A stretch of DNA of 17,306 nt from Chrysochromulina tobinii (taxonomy: Eukaryota > Haptophyta > Prymnesiales > Chrysochromulinaceae): NCBI GenBank assembly GCA_001275005.1, contig JWZX01000986.1, positions 1 to 17,306 of the forward strand, read 5' to 3'. Within the stretch, counting starts at the first letter, position 1. Every line of letters starts with the position of its first letter. Both the position numbers and the translations under genes were made by a program. Below the pieces are notes generated by a model, which made no database searches, was not told where the DNA came from, and worked only from the letters and a program-made list of their open reading frames with translations. Below are positions 8,693-16,936 of this stretch, in pieces.

Positions 8693-9784
8693 ATGGTTCA
8701 TGTTGGGGCTGGGAAAATCGCCGGGACGGTCGGTATGGCGAACATGCAGCTGGAACCGCCGCCATACCGGCCGCCCACCTTGCAAGAGCTCAAGTTGCGC
8801 TGGATCGATCGCCTTGAAGAGCGCATCAGGGGAAAGAGTCGCACGTGGGCAACCGCGCTCAAGGATTGCTGGATTGCAGTCGTCGGCGTGTTTGCGCCCG
8901 GCGTTACCACGACGCCGCCGGCGACACTGCTTCACTTCAAGCTCATGATTCAGCGCACCGGAAACTGCTTCGACCAAGTCGAGGGGATGCGGCTGTACCG
9001 GGCGTGGGCGTCCGCTGATGGCACGCTCTCCTTTGAGACGGTGCTTGCCGACCTGCGAGGCGCGCTGCAGCCCGAAAGACCAATCTTCGCTCTGCACGCC
9101 ATTCATGGAAGCTTCGACACAAAGCCGGTCATCCCAGGGCTTTTTGGGAAGTCCAACATCGAGTCGCATGAGAACTCGCTCTCGTTCGAAAACATCAAGT
9201 GATCGGCACGAGTCTCGAACGACACTGATGAGCCTGGCTGAGTCCACACCTGGCTGAGTCCAGCACCTTCACTCACCGTGTCTTGTACTGACGCGCCCAT
9301 CGCTCAACTGCTCCCTGTGCCCAGGGCCGAGCAAGCAGCTCTCGAAGCGGCTGCGCGCTCTCCTCCGAAAGGTTCGCCCAAAAAAGGATTCGTGGCGGCC
9401 AATGTCCCGAGCGAGTCACTCCCTAGGGCGGGGGTCGCTCAGGTGACCGGCGGCGTGATCAACAATGGGAGCAGCGTGCCCGGCGGCATCTTCGGCGAGG
9501 ATTTCCACAGGCCGCAGCCCACCAGTTACAAGGGAGATCCGATCGAGCTGAAGCCACGCCCCGGAGAACGGGGCCGCAATGGACCCTCGATCGCGGGCGG
9601 CATCTTCCAGATGCAGGAGCTGGAGCAGCTGCCGGCTCGCGCTGTCCCGATGCCTATCTGGGGCCGCGGCTGGGGCGATGAGAGAGCGAACACCTCTGAC
9701 TATGGCCAAAACAACTTTCCCAGGAAAGGCCTCGACGTGCTCAACGCCAAGCGAGTGCACGGCTTCGATCCGATGAAACATTAG
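8693..9784 (+). CDS. Two-exon gene: EF-hand-like protein with GGIF motifs
   Basis: Exons 8693-9198 and 9325-9784 join in phase 2 to give about 321 residues. The join changes the first-frame stop at 9200-9202 into ...SFENIK-AEQAALE..., in the same frame as the downstream exon. The N-terminal half is helical and contains YRAWASADGTLSFETVLADL, which resembles a degenerate EF-hand (as in calcyphosin-type proteins) with the calcium ligands mostly lost. The C-terminal half is extended and has SSVPGGIFGED and PSIAGGIFQM, with a weaker relative PVIPGLFGKS before the intron. It ends FDPMKH. GGIF-type motifs remind me of algal flagella-associated proteins, but that is memory, not proof. The ATG at 8693 has A at -3 and G at +4; 8735 and 8621 are in-frame alternatives. 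It is convergent with the Tudor-like gene, 409 bp away. Confidence 0.65.
9199..9324 (+). other. Spliceosomal intron, 126 bp, phase 2
   Basis: The donor is AA|GTGATCGG and the acceptor is CTCCCTGTGCCCAG|G with a good pyrimidine tract. Removing it joins two long frames exactly. It contains a 14-bp direct duplication (CCTGGCTGAGTCCA at 9233-9246 and 9249-9262). Confidence 0.75.
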
Positions 9785-10193
9785 AGCCGGAATAACAAGA
9801 GCTCGTCGAGGACGAGGTCTCGGCACCCGCAAATCGCATTGTGGAGTCGGGACGGGTTCGCGCTCTTAATCGGTGTTTCCAGAAAAACTCGCCACATCTA
9901 CACGCTACCGGGAACCGGCACAGCTATACCAATTACCATGTGCCGAACACGACATCGAAATATCGAATCGTGAAAAGAGGCGGGGATCGCGGGGGATGTG
10001 ACCCGGAGGGTACCGGCCGCGCGTATACCGTATAGTCGTCGCTCGCCGTACCGTCTTTCAGCGCGCGCGCAACGGCACGCAGGCCCCACCCGGCCCGCTC
10101 TGGCGTGGAGACGGGAGAGCCGGTAGCGGGTAGGCTTGCGCGGGATAGGTATAGGCGCACACGACTTCCGAACCTTTCGACATGCCGGATGTT
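9785..10193. other. Convergent 3' flanks
   Basis: This 409-bp stretch separates the 3' ends of two convergent genes and presumably holds both 3' UTRs. It has no credible frame. A small TACCG/CGGTA-rich patch around 10009-10055 resembles the one near 7930-7975. Confidence 0.45.
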
Positions 10194-11542
10194 TCAGCGC
10201 TGGTCCAACTTCCCCTTAGGTGTCGTTCTGTCTCGCGCGCGTGCTACCTCGCCATTCGCAGTGAGGCTGTACTTGTCCGCATCATGCCACCGCCACCAAA
10301 GGGGCGTAGGTTGGTTCTTCTGCTCGCGACTCAGCGTTTGTCGCACGTCGGCGCGCAGCAACTCGACCGAGATCCCCTCACCATAGGTCGACCACGCATT
10401 CTTACCTCGCGTGTTCGACTCGCCGTGGCATGCCACGTGGTCGAAAATGGTCGCACGCGTCGAGTGGCCGGCGCACATGGCGCGAAAGACGTCGAGGCGC
10501 AGTGAGCCCTCGGGCGGCGGCTCGGCCTCCGCAGACCACTGCTCCTCGTCCTTGACGTCCTCCTCCTCCTTCGCATACTTCTCGTCTTTCTCGTCCTTCT
10601 CTTCGTACGCCTTTTCCTCCTCCTCAGCCTCCTCCGCCTCGTCGTCGAGCCGCTGTACGAATTGTGCTTGCACGCCCTGCTCGACCACCTTGTCGTCGTA
10701 CTCGACGTCGTACGTGACGCCGCCTGCGCCCACCGCCACGATCGTGCCGCGCCACCACTTATTCGCGCCTGCCTTCTTGCGCCGTACTCCTTTGGGCTGT
10801 GAGGCCAAGAATCGCGCGAGAACGCGCGTGCCCAGGCCTAGCACGGGCGCAGCCTCGGCGACGGCCGGGGCAGCAGCCTCGCCACAGACGGAAGCCGCTC
10901 CTTCACGGGACGATGGATTCCTGCTGGCCTTCGACGGTGTGGGTTTCCTGCTGGTCTTCGACGGTTTGGTCGGCAGCTCACTCTCGCCGCCTCCGCCTCT
11001 GCAGCCGCCATCGCCATCGCCGCGGCCACCGCCGCCGCCGCCACCACCACCGCTGCTGCCCAAACCATCACCACCACCGCCGCTGCTGCCATCCCCGCCG
11101 CTGCTACCACCACCACCAACGCCGCCGCCGTCGCCACTGCCACCGCCGCCGCCGCCGCCGCCTCCAGCTAGCAGCTCGACGTGTACCTCCTCCAAATCAT
11201 GCACGAACTTGCCACCCTCACCTCCACACGGCTGGACTAGGTCGTAGGTGACTTCGAAGCTGCGGGTGAGCCATCCGGGGGCACGCTTGCGCCGCGGCAG
11301 CATGGGTGGGCCCAAAGCCGTGACCGTACCGTACTGGAAACGCTCCAGATGACCTGCCATCGCCTTGGTCCACCACACGCGCACGCGCGCGCCCTCGGTG
11401 AGCTCTTGGACCCCAAGATTGAAAATGTGAGGGGCGTATGTGGCCGCGAGGTCTGATGCCAGTGCTGCCCCAGGCGGCGGTTGGGCCGGGGGCGCATGCA
11501 CCGCCGCCTCTAGCGGCTGGTCGGCCTCCTCCTCTTGCTTGA

Positions 11543-11582
<40 letters not shown>

Positions 11583-11876
11583 GTGCCCATGCTTGGGCTT
11601 CTTGCGAGGATCGTTTGTGGGTGGCATCCGCTCGGGCAGCTTTGACCTCCGCCGCATGGTTCCCCAAGCTTCCGTCGTCCCCCACGCATCCGTCGTCGCC
11701 CACCATGCAGCGTCGCCGCCTTCGAGTTGGGCCGCCGCCGCCGCCGTATCAGCCGCCGATACGGCAGCCTGCTGCGGCCTGCAGCCCTCGTCGACTGCAG
11801 CCATCGTCCGTCCTGCCTCTTGCGCATTGGTCGCGGCCGCTACTTGGGCGCGGAGGTTGTAATCAATCATGTCCAT
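10194..11876 (-). CDS. Tudor-like domain protein with poly-Gln and poly-Gly tracts
   Basis: A 560-residue frame starts at MDMIDYN. Residues 1-98 are Ala-rich with a DAWGTTEAWGT duplication, and 100-111 are twelve Gln. A first SH3-like barrel spans about 160-236 (ARVRVWW ... YGTVTALG ... FEVTYDL ... DLEEVHVELL). A Gly-rich linker covers about 237-297. A second barrel spans about 347-410, with KWWRGTIVAV and YDVEYDD, the classic Tudor/Agenet pattern of W-x-G-x-I followed by Y-x-V-x-Y-D-D. Residues 411-445 are Glu/Lys-rich. The C-terminal ~100 residues (LRLDVFRAM ... GKNAWSTYGEG ... TPLWWRWHDADKYSL) look like a small conserved fold, perhaps winged-helix; that part is inference. Tudor modules usually read methylated Lys or Arg, so a chromatin or RNA-protein role is likely. 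No intron is needed. The gene upstream on the same strand ends 578 bp away. Confidence 0.72.
10986..11165 (-). repeat. Gly-rich low-complexity linker (GGN repeats)
   Basis: About 60 codons are nearly all GGN or GAC/AGC, encoding Gly with scattered Ser and Asp between the two Tudor-like modules. The antisense strand is correspondingly Pro-rich and open for about 840 bp. That is a by-product, not a gene. Confidence 0.9.
11544..11579 (-). repeat. CAG trinucleotide repeat, 12 units (poly-Gln)
   Basis: Twelve perfect CTG triplets on the plus strand read as CAG on the coding strand, giving Gln 100-111. There are no interrupting CAA codons, so the tract is of the pure type that changes length by slippage. 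Confidence 0.95.
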
Positions 11877-12454
11877 TTTGAGAGTTCGAAGGAGAAGAGC
11901 TTGACGGCCCCTGTTCCAAAATCGGAACGACCTCGGCTCTGAATCTTTGTTGCAAATTCTTCGTGGGGAAAGACGCGGTGTGAAGAGGCGCCGTGATCGG
12001 TGGACTCAAGTGATATAACGTGCAGATGGCTTTTTCCTGTGTAGTGATACACGCGTTCACACGGCTACTTGACACACCACAACACTCAATACTGTGGTGA
12101 TTACACTGTACGTCATCGTCAAGGAGCAGCCCCGTGCTACTGTTGAACAATATGGAGTCCATGGCGGCGTCCCCGCGCCTCCTCTCCTTGCTCCCCCCCC
12201 ATGCAGCACGTCTACGGCACGTTTCACTTCCTACCGGCAGTGGCTCAGTGCGGTGCCACAAGTGTTTGCAACAAAGAGATGGCCGGATCCAACACGTAAC
12301 GGTCGGATCCAACACGTAACGGTCGGATCCAACACGTGTGGAAAGCGCGCATCTGTATCCGCTCCGGCCATACGCATGCCAGGCACCTGCCCGGCAGCGC
12401 CCTGAAGCAGCAGCACACAAGAGAAAGGCTCGTAACGGCTCGCTGACGGCTCGC
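11877..12454. other. Intergenic region between two minus-strand genes
   Basis: This 578-bp stretch holds the upstream region of the Tudor-like gene and the 3' flank of the Aha1-domain gene. It contains a 20-bp triple repeat (12281-12340) and a small hairpin at 12075-12099 (CACCACA / TGTGGTG, 11-base loop). Nothing in it looks coding. Confidence 0.5.
12281..12340. repeat. 20-bp tandem repeat, three copies
   Basis: The unit GGTCGGATCCAACACGTAAC occurs three times head to tail. The first copy has GGCC at its start and the third ends in CACGTGTG instead of CACGTAAC. The third copy thus contains an E-box-like CACGTG. It lies about 400-460 bp upstream of the start of the Tudor-like gene. Confidence 0.9.
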
Positions 12455-14306
12455 TCAGCTGAGCCGCACGAGTCGCATGAACGAGTCACCGACGGGCTCT
12501 CCATCCTCAGCAAGGGCCGCCGCGCTCGCCAGCAGCACGAGCGCCGTCCCGAGCACGCACGCAATCCCCATCGCGAGATAGCTGCTCCCTCCGCCACCTC
12601 GGCGCCGCTCCTTCTCCTTGCCGTAGTAGTCTTGACGAAACCCATTCTCATCCGCGTCGCGGCTGTCGAAGCCGAGCTCCATCGCACGCTCGTAGTCGCG
12701 GCCGCGGTTGGGGCCGCCGCGCCGGCGCATCTCGTTGGGTCCGACCGACGCGAGCTCAGCGTCGGTCGGTGGGCGCGGCGGTGGCGGCGGCTTCCTATTT
12801 TGGGTTGAGGGCGCGACCGGTTTCGTCAGATCGGGTTCGTCATGCGGCGCGAGGTACTGGCGCACGTCCCACACCATGCGCTTCCGGTCCTCATATGGCG
12901 CCCGATCAAAGTCCGGATTCACTTCGGCGGCCTCTTCAGGTGGCACGTTGCTCATCAGCTGCGCCCACTCCCTCTCCAACTGCCGTTCGGAGGGGGTCCA
13001 CGCGTCGAACTGAGCTTGGTCCTCAGGAGACAGCATCGACCCCTCCTCCTCCTCGCCCTCCTCGCCCCCGCCTAGGAGGTACGAGCGTACGTCGACGAGG
13101 ATGCCCCACTGCTCCTCGGGCGCCTTGCCCCTCAGCTCGCCCTCGAGCCTGCTCGAGAGGTTCTCAGGCGTCATCAGTCAGTGGTAGTCAGTGGTAGTCA
13201 GTGGTAGTCAGTGGTAATCAGGGGCACTCAGGGGCACTCAGCGGCACCGGATGAGGTCCTCCTCGACGCACAACGACTGGACCTGCTGAAGCAGCTGCCG
13301 CAGCGCGTCCGGGCCCAGGTAATTGCCGGGGTCGAGGTCGTCTGCGCCGTTCTGAGCATCGCCCTCCTCCTCCTCCTCGCCCTCCTCCGTAGCCTCCTGC
13401 GGGTTGCGAAGGTACTCGAGTACATCTACCAGCACGCGCCCTCGCTCTTGCACGTCACGACCAGCCAACTCGGCATCGAGCTCCGCGTACCTGATGAAGG
13501 AGACCATCAGGGGCCATCAGTGGCAATCGATGGCAATCGGGGCGACATGGCGTACCTGATGAGCGAGGCCATCCGGCATGCACTCAGCGACGCACTCCGC
13601 AGGGCACTCAAGATTCGTCAAGATTCGCAGCCAGATTCGAGCTCCCGAGCTCTGCGTACTGTCCCTCGAGGTCCTCGCCATCAACGGTCTCACTGAGTGC
13701 CTGGCGCGCGTCGTCGTACAGCTGCTGCACCTCCTCCTCCGTGAACGGCTCCTCCTCCTCGACAGCCTCGCGCAAGTCGTCTGGGTGCGGCAGCTCCTCG
13801 ATGGCAGCGTCGTCGAGCTCCGCCGCACCCGCCGCGCTCATCGACTCGTCCTCGGAGATGAGTGCGGCCGCTCGCGGTGTGCGCGCCTGCGACGGCGGGT
13901 CAAAGGGCAGCGACTCGAGCGACTCGCCCACTGCCTTGCGCGTGCTGTTCGCCCAGCTGCGCACGGCCTCCCTGACCTTTTCGGCGGCAGCCTCCTTGAC
14001 GCTGTCGGCAGCGCTGCCCTCGGCGACGTCCAGGTCGACCTCGAGGTCGTCGAGCATCTCCAGGCTCAGATCTGGCAGGTGCACGCTTCCTTTGACCAGC
14101 GCGCCGTTGACCGTGCCCGAGAAGGGCACCACAACCTCGAGCGAGTAGATGGGGTAGGACTTGCCCTTCCGGTCTCCGATGGATACCTCACCAGACACCC
14201 AGCTCGAGAGGTTATCCTCGACGAATAGCCCACTGCCGAGGTTGAGCCCCCTCAGCTTTTCCTTAAGCGCCGAGGTCGCGTAGCCAGTGATCGTGCGCTC
14301 TCCCAT
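12455..14306 (-). CDS. Aha1 N-domain-like protein with internal repeats and C-terminal membrane anchor
   Basis: Exons 14306-13660, 13490-13248 and 13148-12455 join in frame (both introns phase 2) to about 527 residues. Residues 13-120 match the Aha1 N-terminal domain, which binds and stimulates Hsp90: SWVSGEVSIGDRKGK with the conserved RKGK at 46-49, YSLEVVVPFSGTV, and VKGSVHLPDLS. The Aha1 C-terminal START-like domain is absent. Instead, residues ~186-400 hold three divergent ~76-residue repeats marked by LVDVLEYL, LVDVRSYL and MVWDVRQYL (conserved Asp at 238, 316 and 391), separated by Glu/Gly-rich linkers. A Pro-rich segment follows at 416-424, then a basic KEKERRR, one hydrophobic helix at about 487-509 and a 17-residue tail: a tail-anchor layout. 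An in-frame TGA just upstream of the ATG supports the start. The usual NNWHW motif before the domain is missing, as in shortened Aha1 relatives. The domain call is good; the membrane role is inferred. Confidence 0.78.
13149..13247 (-). other. Intron of the Aha1-domain gene, 99 bp, phase 2
   Basis: The donor is ATCCG|GTGCCG and the acceptor TCGAGCAG|GCTCG on the minus strand. The splice gives EEDLIR-LEGELRG and removes the TGA that ends the preceding frame. About 70 bp of it is a decamer array. Confidence 0.72.
13178..13247. repeat. 10-bp tandem repeat, seven copies, intronic
   Basis: On the plus strand there are three TCAGTGGTAG, one TCAGTGGTAA, two TCAGGGGCAC and one TCAGCGGCAC, head to tail. 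The last unit reaches the splice donor. The unit relates to the array at 13507-13546 in the neighbouring intron. Confidence 0.93.
13491..13659 (-). other. Intron of the Aha1-domain gene, 169 bp, phase 2
   Basis: The donor is GGGACA|GTACGC and the acceptor CTTCATCAG|GTACGC on the minus strand, giving EDLEGQ-YAELDAEL. GTACGC occurs at both boundaries and also internally after a second TCATCAG. The exact donor is therefore less certain than the acceptor, but the cagtac donor is the only GT before the stop of exon 1. Confidence 0.6.
13507..13546. repeat. 10-bp degenerate tandem repeat, four copies, intronic
   Basis: The plus-strand units are TCAGGGGCCA, TCAGTGGCAA, TCGATGGCAA and TCGGGGCGAC. They keep the same period and a similar consensus to the seven-copy array in the next intron, 260 bp away. 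Confidence 0.75.
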
Positions 14307-14951
14307 CGCGATTCACCGCCAATCGGAATCGGGTTGCGTCCGAGCAACTGTGAAACACAACTTTGCGTCGTGTGATCAAATCGGCGTTTTTTTTCGATGA
14401 CGGTTGACGGGAGCTGTCGGCGAATATGCAAGCCCAGCGCTCGTCCGTTCCCGCTCGAACGGCCAACCGCACCACGAACCTACGCCAAGCGCGACTCATT
14501 TTTGGCGCGAACTCTCAACTCATCACCGAAGAGATGAGTGTGGACCACGTCCGCGACCGTTTACGGGTGACGCTTCCATCCAGCCTTTGCCCATCTGAGG
14601 GGAGCCCACCGGCCGATGCTGTAGTCGTCGCCGTGCTTGGATCTCAACGGCATCGGATGTGGGTGCTCAAGCCGCAGTGTAACGCGGCAGCAGGGGCGAG
14701 ACGTGTCGGAGAGCCCGAGCGAGCGGTGTATGACAAAAGCCGGCAAAACTGCTCGTGGGGCGTCCAGTGTCAAATGAAGAAGCTTAAGTAGCCACTGCTC
14801 CTAGCACCCAGGTACACCTCGCTCAGCACTACTCACCTCGCCAACACATCACAACCCATCACAACCGCCGACCCCACTGTGGTCGGTGCCGTGCACAAAG
14901 GGCAGGCTCATACTTCCCGTCTGCCGCCGCCACCATTTGGCGCGCGTGCGC
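14307..14951. other. Upstream region of the Aha1-domain gene and 3' flank of the dehydrogenase gene
   Basis: Apart from the weak plus-strand frame at 14426-14791, this 645-bp interval shows no gene. A T-rich run (TTTTTTTT, about 14388-14395) lies some 80 bp upstream of the Aha1-domain start. The part from about 14800 to 14951 is C/A-rich and is probably the 3' UTR of the dehydrogenase gene. Confidence 0.4.
14426..14791 (+). CDS. Hypothetical small protein, divergent from the Aha1-domain gene
   Basis: A 121-residue frame starts at ATG about 120 bp from the oppositely oriented start of the Aha1-domain gene. The first ~55 residues read like ordered protein (NLRQARLIFGANSQLITEEM, then SVDHVRDRLRVTLPSSL). 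The remainder is less convincing and may be intronic. I see no known motif. It may be a true short gene, a first exon, or chance reading in a shared promoter region. Confidence 0.28.
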   Translation: MQAQRSSVPARTANRTTNLRQARLIFGANSQLITEEMSVDHVRDRLRVTLPSSLCPSEGSPPADAVVVAVLGSQRHRMWVLKPQCNAAAGARRVGEPERAVYDKSRQNCSWGVQCQMKKLK

Positions 14952-16465
14952 TTAGTAGGGCGTGGTGGTGAGGGCCGAGAGGGGCGTGTCCGTGTACGCG
15001 ATCTTGTACACGGTCGTGAAAAAGGGGAACTCATGCTCAAGGCCCTTCATCTTGAGGATGTGGTTGACCTCCTTGGCCGTGAGAGTTCCCTGCAGCTTCT
15101 GGCCGCCGAGCAGCTCAGCCTCGATCTGGTCGAGCGACTTGGTCTTGCCGTGCTTGGCGAAGGCCTCGGCGCACTTGCGGTTGCGACCGCCGTAGCACGT
15201 GGTGATCAGGTCCGCCACACCGCACGACTCCAGGAAGGTGTCGTCGCTGATGCCGGCCGTGGGGTAGAACATTTTGCAGAACTTGACCTGCCGAGCGTTG
15301 TGCCGAGCGCGAGAGGGGACACGCGCAACTCGCTTCGTCAGCACACAAGGGAGAGGGGTAGAAGAAGGAGGAGCCGAGAAAGGGGAGGCCGACGCGCTCC
15401 TGCCTTGCATGCAGACGCTCACCACGGCGCCCCGCTCCCCACAGCAAGTGCCAAAGGGGATGCAGCGAGCAGGGGATGCAGCGAGCAGGGAAGGCAGAGA
15501 GCAGGGGAGGCAGCGAGAAGGGAGGCAGACAACAGGGGATGCAGAGAGCAGGGGAGGCAGACAACAGGCTGCCGAGAGCGTTCGAGCGCCGCCTCGGTCA
15601 CCATCTCCTTGAGGCCGATGCGGATGATGGCGGCCTTGGTGTTGCCGCCCATGCCGAGGCCGTCAACGAAGCCCGCGCCGATGGCCACAATGTTCTTGAG
15701 CGCGCCGCACAGCTCGACCCCCACCGTGTCCTGAACGGTACCGACCTTGAGCGAGAAGTCATCATAGGCAAGCTTGAACAGCTCGCCGTTCTTCTGGTCA
15801 CGGTAGCCGATCGTAGTCTCGCAGAAGGCGTCGGAGGCCATGTCGTTGGCCACGTTCGCACCCATGAGCACCGAGCAGTCCGCGTTCAGCTCCTTGCGCA
15901 GGATGTCCGAAATGAGCACGATGCCGTTCTCGTCAAAGTCGATGCCCTTGATGGCCGAGAGCACCTTGACACCCGGCGCCGCCGCCGCCTTGATCTTAGG
16001 CATCATGGGCTTGAGGAACTGGTGGGGAAGGCAGAAGCAAATCATGGTGGCGCCCTTGGTCGCGCTCTCGAGGTTGGGGTCGGCGATCACGTTCTTCGTG
16101 AACTTGGCGCCCTTGAGGTACTTGACGTTCTCGTTCGTCTCGTTGATGATCTGGGTGAGCGGCTTGCCGTCGATCATCTCCTCGTGCACGTACATGCGCA
16201 CCTCGTTATCGAACACGTCGTGACGCAGCGCGTTGCGGCCGAGGATGCGCACGAGCGCCGAGCCGAAGTTGCCTGCGACACGCGATCCACCCCTCCACGT
16301 GAGTTGAGTGAGCTGACGCTAAGTGTCGGCCCCGCCGCCTGCGGCCGCTCCGCTTTTAATGTGACGAGCGCACGCACCCGAACCGACCATGCAGATCTTC
16401 TCCTTTTTGGTGCTGTACGCGCGGCTGAGCGCGCGCTGCTGGACCTTCGCCATTCGAGAGAGCAT
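14952..16465 (-). CDS. GPD1: NAD-dependent glycerol-3-phosphate dehydrogenase
   Basis: This enzyme interconverts dihydroxyacetone phosphate and glycerol 3-phosphate with NADH, feeding glycerolipid and glycerol synthesis and redox balance. Exons 16465-16378, 16272-15602 and 15287-14952 join in frame to 364 residues. The dinucleotide motif GSGNFGSA (28-35) is rebuilt across the first intron. Later family motifs are [30 protein letters not shown] with the catalytic Lys at about 222 (Lys204 of human GPD1), [14 protein letters not shown], and CYGGRNRK with the phosphate-binding Arg at about 288. The length fits GPD1-type enzymes (about 350) plus a leader. The first 19 residues, [19 protein letters not shown], have four Arg, one Lys and no acids, and end in RAYS, typical of a mitochondrial presequence with a processing site. 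No peroxisomal SKL tail is present (it ends TTTPY). The first in-frame ATG is 16465. I am very sure of the family; the location is inferred. Confidence 0.96.
15288..15601 (-). other. Intron 2 of the dehydrogenase gene, 314 bp, phase 0
   Basis: The donor is GAGATG|GTGACC and the acceptor CTCGGCAG|GTCAAG on the minus strand. It joins IRIGLKEM to VKFCKMFYP, matching the family's conserved order. It is the largest intron resolved here and carries a 16-bp minisatellite next to the donor. Confidence 0.93.
15454..15576. repeat. 16-bp minisatellite inside intron 2 of the dehydrogenase gene
   Basis: On the plus strand about seven units of a purine-rich 16-mer, such as CGAGCAGGGGATGCAG, AGAGCAGGGGAGGCAG and ACAACAGGGGATGCAG, lie head to tail; one copy is 15 bp. 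On the transcript strand this is a pyrimidine-rich CTGC/CCCCT array. Confidence 0.88.
16273..16377 (-). other. Intron 1 of the dehydrogenase gene, 105 bp, phase 1
   Basis: The donor is TCGG|GTGCGT and the acceptor GTGTCGCAG|GCAAC on the minus strand. The splice rebuilds the Gly of the NAD-binding motif GSGNFG, which fixes the junction firmly. Confidence 0.93.
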
Positions 16466-16752
16466 GATAAGCTTCGACGAAGTGACCTCGCTTGTCGGTG
16501 ATCTCGCGAATCCTCGAGCCAGTTCCTCGAGCCATCTTTGGTGTGTCACTGCAACAAGTCGTCTGCAGATGGCGAGTTAGAAAAGGGTGAGGGTCAAGGG
16601 TATGGTGCTGTTTGGGTGGGTGGTGGACCGTCTTTGAGTCTTGAGTGGTGGGTCCTGGTGGACCCGTCTTGGAGTCAAGTCAAGTCAAGTCATGTCGAGT
16701 ACATTGTACTTAGAAAATTTGCACTCCACACACACTATGCAAGTGCGTATTT

Positions 16753-16777
16753 TGAACGGGCAGTAACAGTGTCGTAG
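16753..16777 (+). repeat. 25-bp dispersed repeat, copy 1
   Basis: It shares the core CGGGCAGTAACAGTG followed by TCGTAG and preceded by TGAA. It differs from the other two copies at two positions. Confidence 0.85.
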
Positions 16778-16810
16778 CACCCGGTTGTCTCGTGCGTCGC
16801 GAACGTTCAC

Positions 16811-16900
16811 AAGTTCAAGTTCAAGTTACTACATAAACAACAGACAACCTAACGGAAGCCTATCGAATGTGCTCTCGAGGCTGAACTTGAACTTGATCTT
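16811..16900. repeat. Imperfect inverted repeat, TTCAAG/CTTGAA arms
   Basis: The arm AAGTTCAAGTTCAAGTT (16811-16827) pairs with AACTTGAACTTGATCTT (16884-16900), 16 of 17 bases, enclosing a 56-base loop. Each arm is itself a short tandem repeat. Confidence 0.8.
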
Positions 16901-16936
16901 GAACTACGTTCACACCCCGCAACGGCAGCACACATC

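Noticed and set aside
10411-11247. Long plus-strand Pro/Ser-rich frame
   Set aside because: It is the antisense of the Gly-rich and Glu-rich parts of the Tudor-like gene, and its composition is explained entirely by those codons.
11863-12687. 274-codon minus-strand frame
   Set aside because: It crosses the intergenic 20-bp repeats and overlaps the end of the Aha1-domain gene in another frame; no domain or conserved pattern is visible.
13178-13247. CRISPR-like short repeat array
   Set aside because: The units are 10 bp, head to tail without spacers, and lie inside a spliceosomal intron.
15476-16501. 341-codon plus-strand frame
   Set aside because: It lies antisense to the dehydrogenase exons and their introns. 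The minus strand carries clear family motifs and splice sites.
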